Origin: Micromonospora sp. R77
GTDB taxonomy: Bacteria; Actinomycetota; Actinomycetes; Mycobacteriales; Micromonosporaceae
Assembly: GCF_022747945.1 (NCBI RefSeq)
Contig: NZ_JALDST010000001.1
Location: forward strand, 4,030,001-4,094,000
Direction: 5' to 3'
Length of the DNA stretch: 64,000 nucleotides
Under the pieces are notes generated by a model, which worked only from the letters and a program-made list of their open reading frames with translations, had not been told where the DNA came from and searched no databases. Positions 8,603 to 18,362 of the stretch are shown in pieces. Position numbers and translations under genes: made by a program. Position 1 is the stretch's first letter, and the number at the start of each line of letters is the position of its first letter.

Positions 8603-9790
8603 TCACACCAGGGGTACGCCGGAGACGTCCACCGTCTCCGGATACTTCAGCCCCGCACCGGTGTTCAGCACCACCACCCGCTCGCCGGCCCGGATCCAGC
8701 CACCGGCGCGCAGGTGCCGGGCGGCGGTCAGGCAGGCCGCCCCCTCGGGGCAGAGCAGCAGCCCCTCCCGGGCGGCGAAGTCCCGCAGGTCCGCCAGGAT
8801 CTCCGCGTCGTCCACGGCCAGCGCGGTGCCGCTGCTCTCCCGCAGCGCGGCCAGCATCAGCTCGTCGCCCAGCGGCGCCGGCACGGTGATGCCGAAGGCG
8901 ACGGTCCGCGCGTCCGGCCACGGGGTGGCCCGCGCCTCACCGGCGGCGAACGCCCGGACGATCGGCGCGCAGCCGGTGGACTGCACCGCGACGAGGCGCG
9001 GCAGCTTGTCCTCCACCCAACCCAGCTCGCGCAGCTCGTGCAGGGCCTTGTGGATGCCGATCAGCCCGACCCCGCCACCGGTCGGATAGATGATCACGTC
9101 GGGCACCTGCCAGCCGAGCTGCTCGACGATCTCGTACCCCATGGTCTTCTTGCCCTCCAGGCGGTACGGCTCGCGCAGCGTGCCGGCGTCGAAGATCCGC
9201 CCGCCCGACCCGCCGACCAGCGTGGCGATCCACCGGCCGGCGTCGCTGATCAGCCCGTCCACCAGCCGCAGGTCCGCCCCGGCGGCCACGCACTCCCGGC
9301 GGCAGATGGTCGGCGCGTCCAGCGGCATCGCGATGGTCGCACGCATCCCGGCGCGGGCCGCGTACGTCGCCCAGGCCGAGCCGGCGTTGCCGTTGGTCGG
9401 CATGGCGATGTGCGCCACGCCCAGCTCGCGGGCCCGGCTCACCCCCACCGCCGCGCCGCGTGCCTTGAACGACCCGGTCGGCGTCAGCCCCTCGTCCTTG
9501 ACGATCAGGTCGGGGATGCCGATCTCCGCCCCGTACGCCGGGGCGCGCAGCAGCGGTGTCCAGCCCTCGCCCAACGTGGTGACGAAGCGCGGGTCGGCGA
9601 CCGGCAGCAGCTCCCGGTAGCGCCACAGGTCGGCCGGGCGGAGCCCGAACTGCTCCGGGGTCACCGACGCGGCCACCGCAGCCAGGTCGTAGCGGGCCAG
9701 CAGCGGCGAGCCGCAGTCGCAGAGGTTCTGCAGCTTCTCCGCCGGGTGCTCGGTGCCGCAGCGCGGACACTCCAGGTGCGTCAGGTGCAC
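8603..9790 (-). CDS. thrC: Threonine synthase-like PLP enzyme
   Basis: 395 aa. N-terminal zinc-ribbon-like knuckle (CPRCG ... CDCG, residues about 7-30) and a fold-type II PLP domain: the Schiff-base Lys lies in TGSFKARG, the substrate loop in NGNAGSAW, and a glycine-rich phosphate loop in YPTGGGVGLIG. Threonine synthase converts O-phosphohomoserine to threonine. Start GTG 9790 is set by GAGGAG a few nt upstream; the annotated-looking extension to 10171 is off-target sequence over the next gene. The gene follows the LigD-like gene by 8 nt, so they may be co-transcribed. A paralogue of unknown substrate is possible. Confidence 0.8.
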   Translation of the reverse strand: MHLTHLECPRCGTEHPAEKLQNLCDCGSPLLARYDLAAVAASVTPEQFGLRPADLWRYRELLPVADPRFVTTLGEGWTPLLRAPAYGAEIGIPDLIVKDEGLTPTGSFKARGAAVGVSRARELGVAHIAMPTNGNAGSAWATYAARAGMRATIAMPLDAPTICRRECVAAGADLRLVDGLISDAGRWIATLVGGSGGRIFDAGTLREPYRLEGKKTMGYEIVEQLGWQVPDVIIYPTGGGVGLIGIHKALHELRELGWVEDKLPRLVAVQSTGCAPIVRAFAAGEARATPWPDARTVAFGITVPAPLGDELMLAALRESSGTALAVDDAEILADLRDFAAREGLLLCPEGAACLTAARHLRAGGWIRAGERVVVLNTGAGLKYPETVDVSGVPLV

Positions 9791-9798
9791 GATGCTCC

Positions 9799-10833
9799 TC
9801 AGCTCGTGTCGATGCTCAGCCAGCGCCGGCTGCGCCGACCCGGCTCGTAGGGGGAGTCGAGCCGTTTCGCCACCACGCCGGGGAGCCCCTGCTGCGCGGC
9901 CGTGGCCAGGGCGTCCGCGCCGACACCCGGGAACCACGGCGGAGTCTGCCAGTGCCGACCGCCGAGGGCCAGCCCGTCGAGCAGTTCCCGGCGCTGCGCG
10001 TACGGCACGTCGAGGCTGGTCACGCCCTCCAGCCAGAGCAGGTCGACGGCGAGGAACTGGCCGTCCCGCCCGCTGGGCGGCTTCACCCGTCCGGCCGGGT
10101 CGATCCGCACCAGCACGCCGTCCAGCACGACCTCCGTCGGCGCCAGCTCCGCTGCCAGGTCCCGCAGCCACGGGTACGCCCCGGTGACGTCCTCGCCGGT
10201 CTCCGACAGCAGCCGCAGCCGGCCCCCGGAGACGTACGCCATCGCCCGGACGCCGTCCCAGCGCAGCTCGTACCCCCAGGCGTCGGCGTCCGTCGGCAGC
10301 CGCTCCACCCGGGTGGCGTGCATCGGGGGGATCAGCTCGGGCATCGGCGTCCAGCCTTCCGGGGCCGGGTCGGTGCGGCGGACCATCCAGTCCCGACCAC
10401 GCCCCCCGGTGGCGAAGAGGACGTAGCGCCCCTTCGTCCGCTCCCCGTCGAGCACCACGATCACCTCGTCGTCACGCCACTTCTCGGTGGTGTAGGTGCC
10501 GGTGTCGTGGATGGTCATCCGGCCGCCGCCGTACTCGCCGGCCGGGATCTCGCCGTGGAAGGTCAGGTATTCCATCGGGTGATCCTCGGTGTGCACGGCG
10601 AGGTGGTTGCGGCCCGGATCCCGGGGCAGGCCGCGCGGCACCGCCCAGGAGGCCAGCACCCCCTCGTGCTCCAGCCGCAGGTCCCAGTGCAGGCTGCGGG
10701 CGTGGTGCTGCTGGATGACGAACCGGGCCCGGCCGCGACCGGACCGCTTCGCCGCGGGCGTCCGCTCCGGCACCGGCTCGGGGGTACGCCTCGCGTCCCG
10801 TTTGCGCCGGTACTCCTCCAGCCGGTCCGCCAT
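9799..10833 (-). CDS. LigD-like protein: 3'-phosphoesterase domain plus degenerate ATP-dependent ligase domain
   Basis: 344 aa. Residues about 35-160 carry the LigD 3'-phosphoesterase signature (HHARSLHWDLRLEHEG, His44/His49/Asp51/Arg53), which cleans 3' ends in NHEJ repair. Residues about 180-344 match the nucleotidyltransferase core of ATP-dependent DNA ligases, but motif I reads ELRWDG: the AMP-accepting Lys is Arg191 (codon CGC). The later LDGE glutamate is also changed (VVLDGVLV), and the motif V lysines at the C-terminus are absent (RRWLSIDTS). The ligase half is probably inactive. Start ATG 10833 has CAGAAT 6 nt upstream, compatible with leaderless transcription. Confidence 0.8.
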   Translation of the reverse strand: MADRLEEYRRKRDARRTPEPVPERTPAAKRSGRGRARFVIQQHHARSLHWDLRLEHEGVLASWAVPRGLPRDPGRNHLAVHTEDHPMEYLTFHGEIPAGEYGGGRMTIHDTGTYTTEKWRDDEVIVVLDGERTKGRYVLFATGGRGRDWMVRRTDPAPEGWTPMPELIPPMHATRVERLPTDADAWGYELRWDGVRAMAYVSGGRLRLLSETGEDVTGAYPWLRDLAAELAPTEVVLDGVLVRIDPAGRVKPPSGRDGQFLAVDLLWLEGVTSLDVPYAQRRELLDGLALGGRHWQTPPWFPGVGADALATAAQQGLPGVVAKRLDSPYEPGRRSRRWLSIDTS

Positions 10834-10992
10834 CCCCGCATTCTGCGGCACCCCGACCCGCCCCGCCGGGTGCCACCCGGGCGGTTCGTCCCGTTCCTCG
10901 CCGGGGCGGCCGGTTCCGCCCCGGTCGCCGCCGCCCGTGCCGCTGCGCGGGTCGCCGGCATGCCGGGCGTGATCACGGGTAGAACAGCCGTC

Positions 10993-11778
10993 ATGAGCAG
11001 CCCTGAACAGCCCAACGTCCCCCTCTCCGGCGATGTCCGGATGCCGCTGCTCGGCTTCGGCACCTGGCAGGCCACCGGCGAGGCCGGGTACGACGCCGTG
11101 CTCGCCGCCCTCGACGCCGGCTACCGCCATCTGGACACCGCAACCATGTACGGCAACGAGAAGGAGGTGGGCCGGGCCCTCAAGGAGAGCGGCCTGCGCC
11201 GCGAGGACGTCTTCGTCACCACGAAACTGCCGCCGGACCGGGTGGGCCGGGAGCGGGAGACGCTGGAGGCGAGCCTGGCCGCGCTGGACACCGACCACGT
11301 CGACCTGTGGCTGATCCACTGGCCGCCGTCGGCGGCGGGCGACAGCATCCCGATGTGGCGCGAACTGCTCGCCGCCCGGGACGAGAACCTGACCCGCGCG
11401 GTCGGGGTGAGCAACTACAGCATCAGCCAGCTCGACGAGCTGACCCAGGCCACCGAGGAGACCCCGGCGGTCAACCAGATCCGCTGGAGCCCCTCCCTGT
11501 ACGACCGGCAGACCCACGCCGCGCACCGCGACCGGGGCGTGGTGCTGGAGGGCTACAGCCCGTTCAAGACCAGTGACCTGTCCGACCCGGTGCTGGTCCG
11601 GATCGCCGCCGCGCACGACGTCTCCCCGGCGCAGGTGGTGCTCCGCTGGCACATCGACCACGAGATCGTGGTGATCCCGAAGTCCGTCACGCCGGAGCGG
11701 ATCCGGGCCAACGCCGACGTCTTCGGCTTCTCGCTCACCGCCGAGGAGATGCGCGACATCGACGCCCTGGGCGGCTGA
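10993..11778 (+). CDS. Aldo/keto reductase
   Basis: NADPH-dependent carbonyl reductase of the AKR5-like group, 261 aa, cytoplasmic TIM barrel. Visible signatures: GFGTWQ near the N-terminus, the catalytic tetrad Asp/Tyr (LDTATMYGNE), Lys (TTKLPPD), His (LIHWPP), then GVSNYS and the cofactor loop VIPKSVTPERI near residue 230. Start ATG 10993; TAGAAC 7 nt upstream could be a -10 for a leaderless message. Single gene ended by a strong hairpin. Physiological substrate not predictable. Confidence 0.88.
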   Translation: MSSPEQPNVPLSGDVRMPLLGFGTWQATGEAGYDAVLAALDAGYRHLDTATMYGNEKEVGRALKESGLRREDVFVTTKLPPDRVGRERETLEASLAALDTDHVDLWLIHWPPSAAGDSIPMWRELLAARDENLTRAVGVSNYSISQLDELTQATEETPAVNQIRWSPSLYDRQTHAAHRDRGVVLEGYSPFKTSDLSDPVLVRIAAAHDVSPAQVVLRWHIDHEIVVIPKSVTPERIRANADVFGFSLTAEEMRDIDALGG

Positions 11779-11793
11779 GCCGGACAGGGAGAA

Positions 11794-11820
11794 GGGCGCG
11801 GTCCGCAGCGGACCGCGCCC
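11794..11820. terminator. Bidirectional terminator
   Basis: GC-rich perfect stem (11794-11806 with 11808-11820) immediately followed by TTT on the + strand, between the convergent aldo/keto reductase and GH12 genes. Confidence 0.82.
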
Positions 11821-11835
11821 TTTCCGGTGTTCAGG

Positions 11836-12999
11836 TCAGGCCTTGGTGCAGGTGACCCCGTTGAGGGTGAAGCTGCTGGGCGCGGAGAAGGCGCCGTTGA
11901 GCGTGGCCTGGTAGCCGAAGTTGGTCGACGCCCCCGGCGACAGGGTGCCGTTGTAGCTGACGTTCTTCGCGGTGATCGCGGAGCCGCTCTGGGTGACGGT
12001 GGCGTTCCACGCGTTGGTGACGGTCTGGCCGGACGGCAGGTTGTAGTTCATGGTCCAGCCGTTGATGGTGCCGGAGCCGGTGTTGGTGATGGTCACCTCG
12101 GCGGTGAAGCCGTTGTTCCAGACGTTCGTGGGGGTGTACTTCACCGCGCAGGTCGAGCTGGTCGGCGGGGTCGTGGTCGGCGGCGGCGAGGACGGCGGAG
12201 TGGTCGTCGGCGGCGTGGTGGTGGGCGGGGTGGTGCTGCCGCCGGTGTTCACGCTCTGCGAGAACGAGTTCACCGCGAGGCCGACGCCGCCCTGCCACGG
12301 CTCGAAGCCGGCCTGGATGCTGGTCAGGTACCAGTCGCTGGTGATCGCGCCGCGGTTCTTCGTGTCGTTGATGAAGTCCATGACGTCGAAGCTCATGCTG
12401 GGGATCGCCGACGGCGCCACGTACGAGATGACGTTGTTCTGGCCGTTGCTGCCCCGCCAGACCTCCCAGGTCCGGCCGGCCAGGTTGGTGTTGCCGACGG
12501 GGGAGCCGATCGGCTGGATCGAGCCCTGCCGGTTGAGCCAGATCATGATCTCCATCTGGTTCACCCCGTCCTTCTTGGGCGTGGGGTCGAGCCAGATGTC
12601 GTACGAGGCGTCGAAGATGGCGCCGCTGACGTAGTTGTAGCTGATGCTGCTCGGCGCGCTGCTGATGTTCTTCACCTGCACCGGCAGGTTGGTGCCGGGC
12701 GAGCAGTTGGTGTAGTGGCAGCCCGCGAAGATCGAGGGGTAGGAGACGGGTGCGCCGTTGGTCGGCGACGAGCCGTCCGCCCGGGTGATCGAGAAGCCGG
12801 TCGAGGTGACGTTGATGCACTGCTGGGCGGTCGTGCCCCAGCGGTTGTTCTGCACGACGTACTTGTTGCCGATGACGGTCGAGCCGTACTGGTCGCAGAT
12901 CTGCGTGTCGGCGGAGGCGCTGCCGCCGAGAACGACGGCGACGATCGAGCCGGCGGCCAGCAGGCCGGCGGCCGCGATGGCCCTCAGTGGACGCTTCAT
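11836..12999 (-). CDS. Secreted GH12 endoglucanase with C-terminal CBM2
   Basis: 387 aa: signal peptide (about 1-34), GH12 catalytic domain (about 35-255), Thr/Pro linker (TTPPTTTPP repeats), CBM2 (about 285-387). Catalytic acids are in place: Glu149 in NQMEIMIWL (nucleophile) and Glu233 in GFEPW (acid/base). GH12 enzymes cut beta-1,4-glucan internally. Start ATG 12999 has AAGGAG 4 nt upstream, which rules out the longer frame. A CebR/CelR-type operator lies 55-68 nt upstream, so repression relieved by cello-oligosaccharide is expected. Confidence 0.9.
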   Translation of the reverse strand: MKRPLRAIAAAGLLAAGSIVAVVLGGSASADTQICDQYGSTVIGNKYVVQNNRWGTTAQQCINVTSTGFSITRADGSSPTNGAPVSYPSIFAGCHYTNCSPGTNLPVQVKNISSAPSSISYNYVSGAIFDASYDIWLDPTPKKDGVNQMEIMIWLNRQGSIQPIGSPVGNTNLAGRTWEVWRGSNGQNNVISYVAPSAIPSMSFDVMDFINDTKNRGAITSDWYLTSIQAGFEPWQGGVGLAVNSFSQSVNTGGSTTPPTTTPPTTTPPSSPPPTTTPPTSSTCAVKYTPTNVWNNGFTAEVTITNTGSGTINGWTMNYNLPSGQTVTNAWNATVTQSGSAITAKNVSYNGTLSPGASTNFGYQATLNGAFSAPSSFTLNGVTCTKA

Positions 13000-13052
13000 G
13001 ATGCTCCTTGGCTTCGGCGCGGGGGCGCCGGGGACGTGACGGGGGATACGGC

Positions 13053-13066
13053 CGGGAGCGCTCCCA
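13053..13066. promoter_or_regulatory. CebR/CelR-type operator
   Basis: The 14-mer CGGGAGCGCTCCCA matches the actinomycete cellulase-repressor consensus TGGGAGCGCTCCCA at 13 of 14 positions; the 12-bp core is a perfect palindrome. It lies 54 nt upstream of the GH12 start codon. Confidence 0.85.
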
Positions 13067-13095
13067 GGTTCATCCGACACATTTACATGCCTGAA

Positions 13096-13111
13096 ACAGT
13101 TGCGCAACTGT
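13096..13111. promoter_or_regulatory. 16-bp perfect palindrome upstream of GH12 cellulase
   Basis: ACAGTTGCGCAACTGT is a perfect palindrome 30 nt further upstream than the CebR-type site, in an AT-richer island likely to hold the cellulase promoter. Regulator unknown. Confidence 0.5.
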
Positions 13112-13247
13112 ACCGGTTAAGTTGATCTCCAAGTTCTACCCTCCGTGACCACGACACGCCGACCGATGGGGTCTACCGTGCGCCGATTGCGGCGAGTAGT
13201 GTCTTGCCTCCAACGCGTGCCGACCCCCTCCGGAGGCGTACACCACG

Positions 13248-14351
13248 ATGGGTGGTTCCCCCCTGCGCATCCTCGTCGTCGGCGCGGGCATCGCCGGTCT
13301 CGCCGTGGCCCGGGCACTGCGGCTGGCGGGGTTCCGGCCGGACGTCACCGAGAAGCTGCCCCCCACCGAACTGGTCGACACCGGTCTCTACCTGCCCGGC
13401 AACGCCGCCCGGGCGCTGCGCCGGCTCGACCTGGACGGCCCGGTACGCCCCCTCGGCCAGGTGATCCACCGGCAGCGCTTCCTCGACGCCACCGGCGCGC
13501 CGCTCTGCGAGGTCGACCTCGACGCCCTCTGGGCCGGGGTCGGGGAGTGCCGCGCGCTGCCCCGCGCGGACCTGCACCGGGTGCTGCTCACCGGAGCCGG
13601 CGGCGCCGTCCGGCACGGCGCCGAGGTGAGCCGCGTCGAACCGCTGCCGGCCGGCGTCGCGGTCGGCTTCACCGACGGCACCTGCGCCGAGTACGACCTG
13701 GTCATCGGCGCCGACGGCCCGCCCGCGGTGCGTACCCTGGCCGCGCTCGGCGGCCCGCCCCGACCCGCCGGTCAGGTGGTCTACCGGGCGGTGCTGCGCC
13801 ACGGCCCCCGGGTCACCGACTGGACGGCCCTGCTCGGCCAGCGGGCCGGCTTCCTGCTGGTGCCGATCGGCGCCGGCCGGCTCTACTGCTATGCCGACGA
13901 GGCCGGCACCGTCCCGCCCGCCGACCCGCTCGCCCGGCTGCGCGAACTCTTCGGCGACTACGGCGGCCCGGTCCCCGAGGCGCTCGCCGCACTGGAGCGG
14001 GTGCACGTCGGGACCACCGAGGAGGTCGAGCTGGGGCGCTGGTTCCACGGGCGGGTGCTGCTCGTCGGTGACGCGGCCCACGCCACCGCCCCCACCCTCT
14101 CCCAGGGGGCCGCCATGGCGCTGGAGGACGCCGTCGTGCTCGCCGAGTCGCTGACCGCCGCCGGCAGCGTCGAGGCCGCGCTGCTGGCGTACGAGAGTCG
14201 CCGCCGGCCGCGTACCCGATGGGTGCGGGACCGGACCCGGGACCGCAACCGGACCCGGGACGTGCCGCCGGCGCTGCGCGACCCGTTGCTGCGCGGACGC
14301 GGCGGACGGATCTTCGGCGAGCACTACCGGTTGCTCGTCGACCCGCTCTGA
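13248..14351 (+). CDS. FAD-dependent monooxygenase (PHBH-type)
   Basis: 367 aa. N-terminal Rossmann FAD motif [15 protein letters not shown] (about residues 10-24), the DG motif in VIGADGP (near 160) and the GD motif in [12 protein letters not shown] (near 270) identify a group A flavoprotein hydroxylase. Substrate unknown. Start ATG 13248 follows a GGAGG at about 13232-13236. The C-terminus is Arg-rich ([13 protein letters not shown]). Single gene, divergent from the GH12 promoter region, and 139 nt before ctaD in the same direction. Confidence 0.82.
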   Translation: MGGSPLRILVVGAGIAGLAVARALRLAGFRPDVTEKLPPTELVDTGLYLPGNAARALRRLDLDGPVRPLGQVIHRQRFLDATGAPLCEVDLDALWAGVGECRALPRADLHRVLLTGAGGAVRHGAEVSRVEPLPAGVAVGFTDGTCAEYDLVIGADGPPAVRTLAALGGPPRPAGQVVYRAVLRHGPRVTDWTALLGQRAGFLLVPIGAGRLYCYADEAGTVPPADPLARLRELFGDYGGPVPEALAALERVHVGTTEEVELGRWFHGRVLLVGDAAHATAPTLSQGAAMALEDAVVLAESLTAAGSVEAALLAYESRRRPRTRWVRDRTRDRNRTRDVPPALRDPLLRGRGGRIFGEHYRLLVDPL

Positions 14352-14490
14352 CCCACCGGACCGCGGACGGCGGATCGTAGCCGCCCACCCCACTCAGCAC
14401 CCCCACCTACCGGGGACTATCCTCCTTGCGGATGACGGCTCGCAGATTCAGCGCGCGCCGAGCGGGACAACCGAGAACCGGAGGCCACTC

Positions 14491-16248
14491 GTGACCACCG
14501 TCGCACCCAAGCCGGTCGTGACCCGGCCCTGGCCGGTCCGAGAGCCGGTCAAGGGGTCGGCCATCGCGCGGCTGCTGCGCACCACGGACGCGAAGCAGAT
14601 CGGGATCATGTACATGGTCACCGCGTTCGTGTTCTTCATGATCGGTGGCCTGATGGCCCTGATCATGCGGGCCGAGCTGGCGCGGCCGGGCCTGCAGTTC
14701 CTGTCGCCCGAGCAGTACAACCAGCTCTTCACCATGCACGGCACGATCATGCTGCTGTTCTTCGCGACGCCGATTGTGTTCGCCTTCGCGAACTACGTGG
14801 TGCCGCTGCAGATCGGCGCGCCCGACGTGTCGTTCCCCCGGCTGAACTCCTTCGCCTACTGGCTGTACCTCTTCGGCGGCACCATGGCCACCGCCGGCTT
14901 CATCGCCCCCGGCGGCGCGGCCGACTTCGGCTGGACGGCGTACACGCCGCTGAGCACCGCCGAGCACTCGCCGGGCGTCGGCGCCAACATGTGGGTGGTC
15001 GGCCTGGCCATCTCCGGTCTGGGCACCATCCTCGGCGCGGTCAACATGATCACCACGATCATGACCCTGCGCGCCCCCGGCATGACCATGTTCCGGATGC
15101 CGATCTTCACCTGGAACATCCTGGTCACCAGCCTGCTGGCGATCCTGGTCTTCCCGCTGCTCGCCGCCGCGCTCTTCGCGCTCGCCGCGGACCGCCTGAT
15201 CGGCGCCCACGTGTACGACCCCGCCACCGGCGGACCGATGCTGTGGCAGCACCTGTTCTGGTTCTTCGGGCACCCCGAGGTCTACATCATCGCGCTGCCG
15301 TTCTTCGGCATCATCACCGAGGTCATCCCGGTCTTCTCCCGGAAGCCGGTCTTCGGCTACAAGGGCCTCGTCGCCGCGACCATCTCCATCGCCGCGCTGT
15401 CGATGAGCGTCTGGGCGCACCACATGTTCGCCACCGGCCAGGTGCTGCTGCCGTTCTTCAGCTTCCTCAGCTATCTGATCGCCGTGCCGACCGGCATGAA
15501 GTTCTTCAACTGGATCGGCACCATGTGGCGGGGCCAGATCACCTTCGAGACGCCGATGCTCTTCGCCATCGGCTTCCTGGTGACCTTCCTCTTCGGTGGC
15601 CTCACCGGCGTGCTGCTCGCCAGCCCGCCGATCGACTTCCACGTGCACGACTCCTACTTCGTGGTGGCGCACTTCCACTACGTGCTCTTCGGCACGATCG
15701 TCTTCGCGGTCTTCGCCGGCATCTACTTCTGGTTCCCGAAGATGTTCGGCCGGATGCTCGACGAGCGGCTCGGCAAGGTGCACTTCTGGCTCACCACGAT
15801 CGGCTTCCACACCACCTTCCTGGTGCAGCACTGGCTGGGCAACGAGGGCATGCCCCGCCGGTACGCCGACTACCTGCCCAGCGACGGCTTCACCACGCTG
15901 AACACCATCTCCACGATCGGTGCCTTCATCACCGGTATCTCGACCCTGCCGTTCATCTGGAACTGCTGGAAGTCGTACAAGACCGGTCCGGTGGTCGAGG
16001 TCGACGACCCGTGGGGTCACGGCAACTCGCTCGAGTGGGCCACCAGCTGCCCGCCGCCGCTGCGGAACTTCGACCGGATGCCGCGGATCCGCTCCGAGCG
16101 GCCCGCGTTCGACCTGAAGTTCCCGGAGCTGGCCGCCGGGCAGAGCCTGGCCGGCCCGCCGGAGGGCGGCGCCAAGCCGCTGACCAGCGAGTCCAACGGT
16201 GGCGCCAGCTACCAGGAGGACACCGCCGGCAACCTCGACCAGCGCTGA
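14491..16248 (+). CDS. ctaD: Cytochrome c oxidase subunit I (aa3 type)
   Basis: 585 aa, about 12 transmembrane helices; catalytic subunit of the terminal oxidase. Haem a ligand in MHGTIML, CuB ligands and the cross-linked His-Tyr in HPEVYI, the HH pair in WAHHMFATG, and the haem a3/a pair in VVAHFHYVL are all present. GTG start at 14491 with GGAGG at 14480-14484. As in many actinobacteria it stands alone, apart from subunits II-IV. The hydrophilic C-terminal tail of about 80 residues is typical of actinobacterial CtaD. Confidence 0.95.
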   Translation: MTTVAPKPVVTRPWPVREPVKGSAIARLLRTTDAKQIGIMYMVTAFVFFMIGGLMALIMRAELARPGLQFLSPEQYNQLFTMHGTIMLLFFATPIVFAFANYVVPLQIGAPDVSFPRLNSFAYWLYLFGGTMATAGFIAPGGAADFGWTAYTPLSTAEHSPGVGANMWVVGLAISGLGTILGAVNMITTIMTLRAPGMTMFRMPIFTWNILVTSLLAILVFPLLAAALFALAADRLIGAHVYDPATGGPMLWQHLFWFFGHPEVYIIALPFFGIITEVIPVFSRKPVFGYKGLVAATISIAALSMSVWAHHMFATGQVLLPFFSFLSYLIAVPTGMKFFNWIGTMWRGQITFETPMLFAIGFLVTFLFGGLTGVLLASPPIDFHVHDSYFVVAHFHYVLFGTIVFAVFAGIYFWFPKMFGRMLDERLGKVHFWLTTIGFHTTFLVQHWLGNEGMPRRYADYLPSDGFTTLNTISTIGAFITGISTLPFIWNCWKSYKTGPVVEVDDPWGHGNSLEWATSCPPPLRNFDRMPRIRSERPAFDLKFPELAAGQSLAGPPEGGAKPLTSESNGGASYQEDTAGNLDQR

Positions 16249-16268
16249 CACTCGGCTCCACCGCGCCA

Positions 16269-16300
16269 CGGGCGCCGCACCCCACCGGGTGCGGCGCCCG
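16269..16300 (+). terminator. Hairpin terminator after ctaD
   Basis: 14-bp perfect stem (16269-16282 with 16287-16300), loop CACC, 20 nt past the ctaD stop. The remaining gap to 16476 is C-rich and holds no clear gene. Confidence 0.78.
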
Positions 16301-16476
16301 TCGCCGTTCCGGCCCACCGCACCCCGCGCCCCCTCGCCCTCCCGTGCGCTGCTGCCGCCCCCGTGCGGCGCTCGCCGCCCCGCGGCGTGCATCCAGGGGC
16401 ACCCCGGACACCCCGGGGCGTGCCGGGTCGCCGGACGCGGTGCGGGCGGGACGGGCCGCCGCTGCGCGCGGGTGGG

Positions 16477-17700
16477 TCAGAGTGAGGCCGGGGCGGGGGT
16501 CAGGTCCGGGGCGGGTGCGTCGGTGGGCGGCGCGGACCGGCGGTGGCGCAGCTCGACGGGGAGCACCGCCAGGGTGACCAGCGCGCCGATCGCCCCGGTC
16601 ACCACGAACCCCCAGAGCGGCAGCGAGGCGTCGATCACCGCCCCGGCGAGCGGGGCGCCCACCGCGATGCCGACGGTCACCGCCGAGCCGTGCAGCCCCA
16701 TCGCCTCACCGCGTACGCCGGCCGGGGCGAGCCGGCTCACCGCGTCGGAGGTGGCGGCGATGCTCGGGGCGCAGAGCGCGCCAGCCGGTACGAGCGTCAG
16801 GCAGAGCAGCCACCAGTGCGCCCCGCCCAGCCCCACCGGGATGGTGCAGAGGCTCAACGCGGCCACCAGCACCAGCGGGGAGAAGGAGCGGCTGACGGCT
16901 CCGTACGCGAAGCCGCCGACCAGCGACGCGACCGCCCACATGGCCAGTACGACGCCGGTCCAGCCGACCTCGCCGCTGGCCCGCAGCACGGCGACCACCG
17001 CCACGTCGGTGCCGCCGAGCACCAGGGTGGCCGCCAGGCTGACCGCCAGCACGGCGAGCAGCCGTGGCGTCAACCACTCGCGGCGGGGCACCCTCCGCTG
17101 CGGGCCGACCGGCTCGCCGGCGCTGCGGATGGGCGGGTCGAGCAGCCAGAAGCCCACCCCGGCGGCGACCATCCCGGCGCCGACCGCCCAGAGCGTGGTA
17201 CGCGGGGAGACGGCGGTGGCGAGCGCCACGGCCAGCGCCGGGCCCACCATGAACGACAGCTCCACCGACATCGAGTCCAGCGCGTACGCCGGGCGACGCC
17301 GCTCGGCCGGGACCAGCGCGGCCACCGACTGGCGGACCACCGAGAAGACCGGCAGGGCGAGCAGCCCGGCGAGGAAGGCCGCCGGCAGCAGCACCGGGTA
17401 GGAGAGCGTCGGGGCGCTGAACCAGAAGACACCCTCGGCGACGGTGGTCAGGGCCAGCACCGGTCGCAGCCCTCGCCGGTCCACCAGCCGCCCGAGCAGC
17501 GGGGAGCCCAGCGCCGCGCCGACCGTCGACGCGGCCCCGACCAGGCCGGCCGCGCCGTAGCCCCGGCCGAGGTCGAGGACCACGTGGAAGGTGAGCACCA
17601 CCCCGGCCGCGGTCAACGGGATGCGCGCCAGCACCGACACCAGCAGCAACGACCGGAGACCGGGCAGGGCGAGCGCCTCCCGGTAAGGCTTCATGTTCAT
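16477..17700 (-). CDS. Major facilitator superfamily transporter
   Basis: About 407 aa with 12 predicted helices; a DHA1-like layout with the loop 2-3 signature LLGRLVDRRGLRPVLAL (motif A). Drug or metabolite efflux is likely, substrate unknown. I prefer ATG 17700, which has GGAGG about 11 nt upstream; ATG 17694 and 17724 are alternatives. The C-terminus ends in a Pro/Ala-rich tail. It follows pncA on the same strand after 66 nt, so read-through from pncB-pncA is possible. Confidence 0.78.
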   Translation of the reverse strand: MNMKPYREALALPGLRSLLLVSVLARIPLTAAGVVLTFHVVLDLGRGYGAAGLVGAASTVGAALGSPLLGRLVDRRGLRPVLALTTVAEGVFWFSAPTLSYPVLLPAAFLAGLLALPVFSVVRQSVAALVPAERRRPAYALDSMSVELSFMVGPALAVALATAVSPRTTLWAVGAGMVAAGVGFWLLDPPIRSAGEPVGPQRRVPRREWLTPRLLAVLAVSLAATLVLGGTDVAVVAVLRASGEVGWTGVVLAMWAVASLVGGFAYGAVSRSFSPLVLVAALSLCTIPVGLGGAHWWLLCLTLVPAGALCAPSIAATSDAVSRLAPAGVRGEAMGLHGSAVTVGIAVGAPLAGAVIDASLPLWGFVVTGAIGALVTLAVLPVELRHRRSAPPTDAPAPDLTPAPASL

Positions 17701-17765
17701 GACGGTCCGTACCTCCGGCGCCATCTTCGACGCCGGGTACGACAGCCGGCAAACCAGTTACCGGG

Positions 17766-18347
17766 TCATGCGGTACGGATCACCGGCTCGCCGACCGTGC
17801 CGACCCCGGCGCCCTCGAACGCCCGCAGCGCCACGTCGAGCGTGGCCGGTGCCACGGCGGCGGTCAGGTCGAGCAGCACGGTGGTGTCGAAGCCCTCCCG
17901 GGCGGCGTCCAGCGCGGTCGCCCGGACGCAGTGGTCGGTGGCGATGCCGACCACGTCGACCCGGTCCACCCCGCGCCGGCGCAACCAGTCGGCCAGGCCC
18001 TCACCGTCGTCGGCGTGCCCCTCGAAGCCCGAGTACGCGGCGGCGTGCTCGCCCTTGTGGAAGATCGCCTCCACCCGTCCGGTCGCCAGGTCGGGGTGGA
18101 ACTCGGAGCCCGGGGTGCCGACCACGCAGTGCCGGGGCCACGAGTCGACGTAGTCCGGCGGGTCGCCGAAGTGGGCGCCCGGGTCGACGTGGTAGTCCTT
18201 CGTCGCCACCACGTGGTCCCACCGCTGCGGCTCGACGGCCAGCAGCCGGGAGATGCCGGCGGCCACCCCCGCCCCACCGGCCACCGCGAGGGAGCCACCC
18301 TCGCAGAAGTCGTTCTGCACGTCCACAATGATCAACGCGTTGCTCAT
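17766..18347 (-). CDS. pncA: Nicotinamidase
   Basis: Hydrolyses nicotinamide to nicotinate in NAD salvage. 193 aa isochorismatase-fold enzyme with the catalytic triad visible: Asp in IVDVQNDF, Lys in FHKGE, Cys in ATDHCVRAT; metal-site residues lie in TKDYHVDPGAHF. ATG 18347 has GAGGAG 9 nt upstream, inside the intergenic 15 nt after pncB. Co-transcribed with pncB, which uses its product. Confidence 0.92.
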   Translation of the reverse strand: MSNALIIVDVQNDFCEGGSLAVAGGAGVAAGISRLLAVEPQRWDHVVATKDYHVDPGAHFGDPPDYVDSWPRHCVVGTPGSEFHPDLATGRVEAIFHKGEHAAAYSGFEGHADDGEGLADWLRRRGVDRVDVVGIATDHCVRATALDAAREGFDTTVLLDLTAAVAPATLDVALRAFEGAGVGTVGEPVIRTA

Positions 18348-18362
18348 CCGGCTGGCTCCTCG

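Noticed and set aside
14407..16392. 661-residue minus-strand frame opposite ctaD
   Set aside because: Gly/Arg/Asp-rich shadow; ctaD shows full metal-ligand motifs.
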